Shown: positions 63,936 through 64,000 of the stretch, in pieces
Position numbering within the stretch: the first letter of the stretch is position 1
Layout of the letters: every line of letters starts with the position of its first letter
Assembly (NCBI RefSeq): GCF_002834385.1
Contig: NZ_PITQ01000007.1
Span: forward strand, 1-64,000
DNA from: Rahnella sp. AA
GTDB taxonomy: Bacteria; Pseudomonadota; Gammaproteobacteria; Enterobacterales; Enterobacteriaceae
Reading direction: 5' to 3'
DNA: 64,000 bases
Made by a program: the position numbers and the translations under genes
The notes under the pieces: model-generated
Seen by the model: the letters and a program-made list of their open reading frames with translations, nothing else
What the model was told of the DNA's origin: nothing
Databases searched by the model: none

Positions 63936-63962
63936 AAAAGGGCGCATTTGCGCCCTTTTTTC
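63936..63962 (+). terminator. Terminator of fklB
   Basis: AAAAGGGCGC-ATTT-GCGCCCTTTT is a perfect 10-bp stem with a terminal T-run, 23 nt past the fklB stop. Confidence 0.88.
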
Positions 63963-64000
63963 ATCTTTGTCTTTTACGGACTGCTGCTTTCGGATAGCGG

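Overview
The window reads as a chromosomal segment of an enterobacterium in the order Enterobacterales. Almost every core protein aligns over its full length with what I recall of the E. coli protein, and the gene order follows the E. coli 92-95 minute region. Differences (no ampC, sugE, yjeH, yjeJ or cutA at their E. coli positions, AmiB with LysM repeats, a chemoreceptor next to yjfP, a fimbrial island next to acs) point away from Escherichia and fit Yersiniaceae such as Rahnella or relatives. The genus is inference only.

Layout. 1-0.9 kb: 3' end of an rRNA operon (23S end, 5S, tRNA-Thr, second 5S, two terminators). 0.9-4.9 kb: acs-yjcH-actP acetate scavenging operon, convergent with the rRNA operon. 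5-13.5 kb: accessory block holding a compact chaperone-usher fimbrial operon (pilin, usher, chaperone, two-domain tip protein) with a small Cro/C1-type regulator at its end, a convergent MarT/FidL-type membrane regulator pair, and a MccF-type microcin C immunity peptidase. This block stops at a tRNA-Phe gene. 13.9-22.4 kb: yjdC, dsbD, dcuA, aspA, fxsA, groES-groEL. 22.7-30.5 kb: yjeI, epmB, efp, ecnA, ecnB, blc, frdABCD, epmA. 30.6-36.8 kb: psd-mscM, rsgA, orn. 36.8-37.8 kb: a palindromic repeat, three identical tRNA-Gly genes and an AT-rich gap with DnaA boxes and an IHF consensus that matches the position and make-up of datA. 37.8-49.7 kb: queG, then nnr-tsaE-amiB-mutL-miaA-hfq-hflX-hflK-hflC. 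49.8-57.6 kb: yjeT, purA, nsrR-rnr-rlmB, aidB, bsmA. 57.7-64 kb: a methyl-accepting chemotaxis receptor, yjfP, rpsF-priB-rpsR-rplI, ytfB (oapA-like) and fklB.

How the genes work together. Three of the four known EF-P pathway genes are here (efp, epmA, epmB; epmC is not). aspA, dcuA and frdABCD together make the aspartate-to-fumarate-to-succinate anaerobic respiration route. hfq-hflX-hflKC, groESL, rnr, orn and miaA form a block of RNA and protein quality control. The accessory block combines adhesion genes with two candidate regulators, and is the part of the window whose biology is least predictable from known genomes. The two observations I rate highest are the datA-like DnaA-titration/hydrolysis site after the tRNA-Gly genes and the orphan MccF-type immunity gene with all recalled catalytic and nucleotide-binding residues in register.
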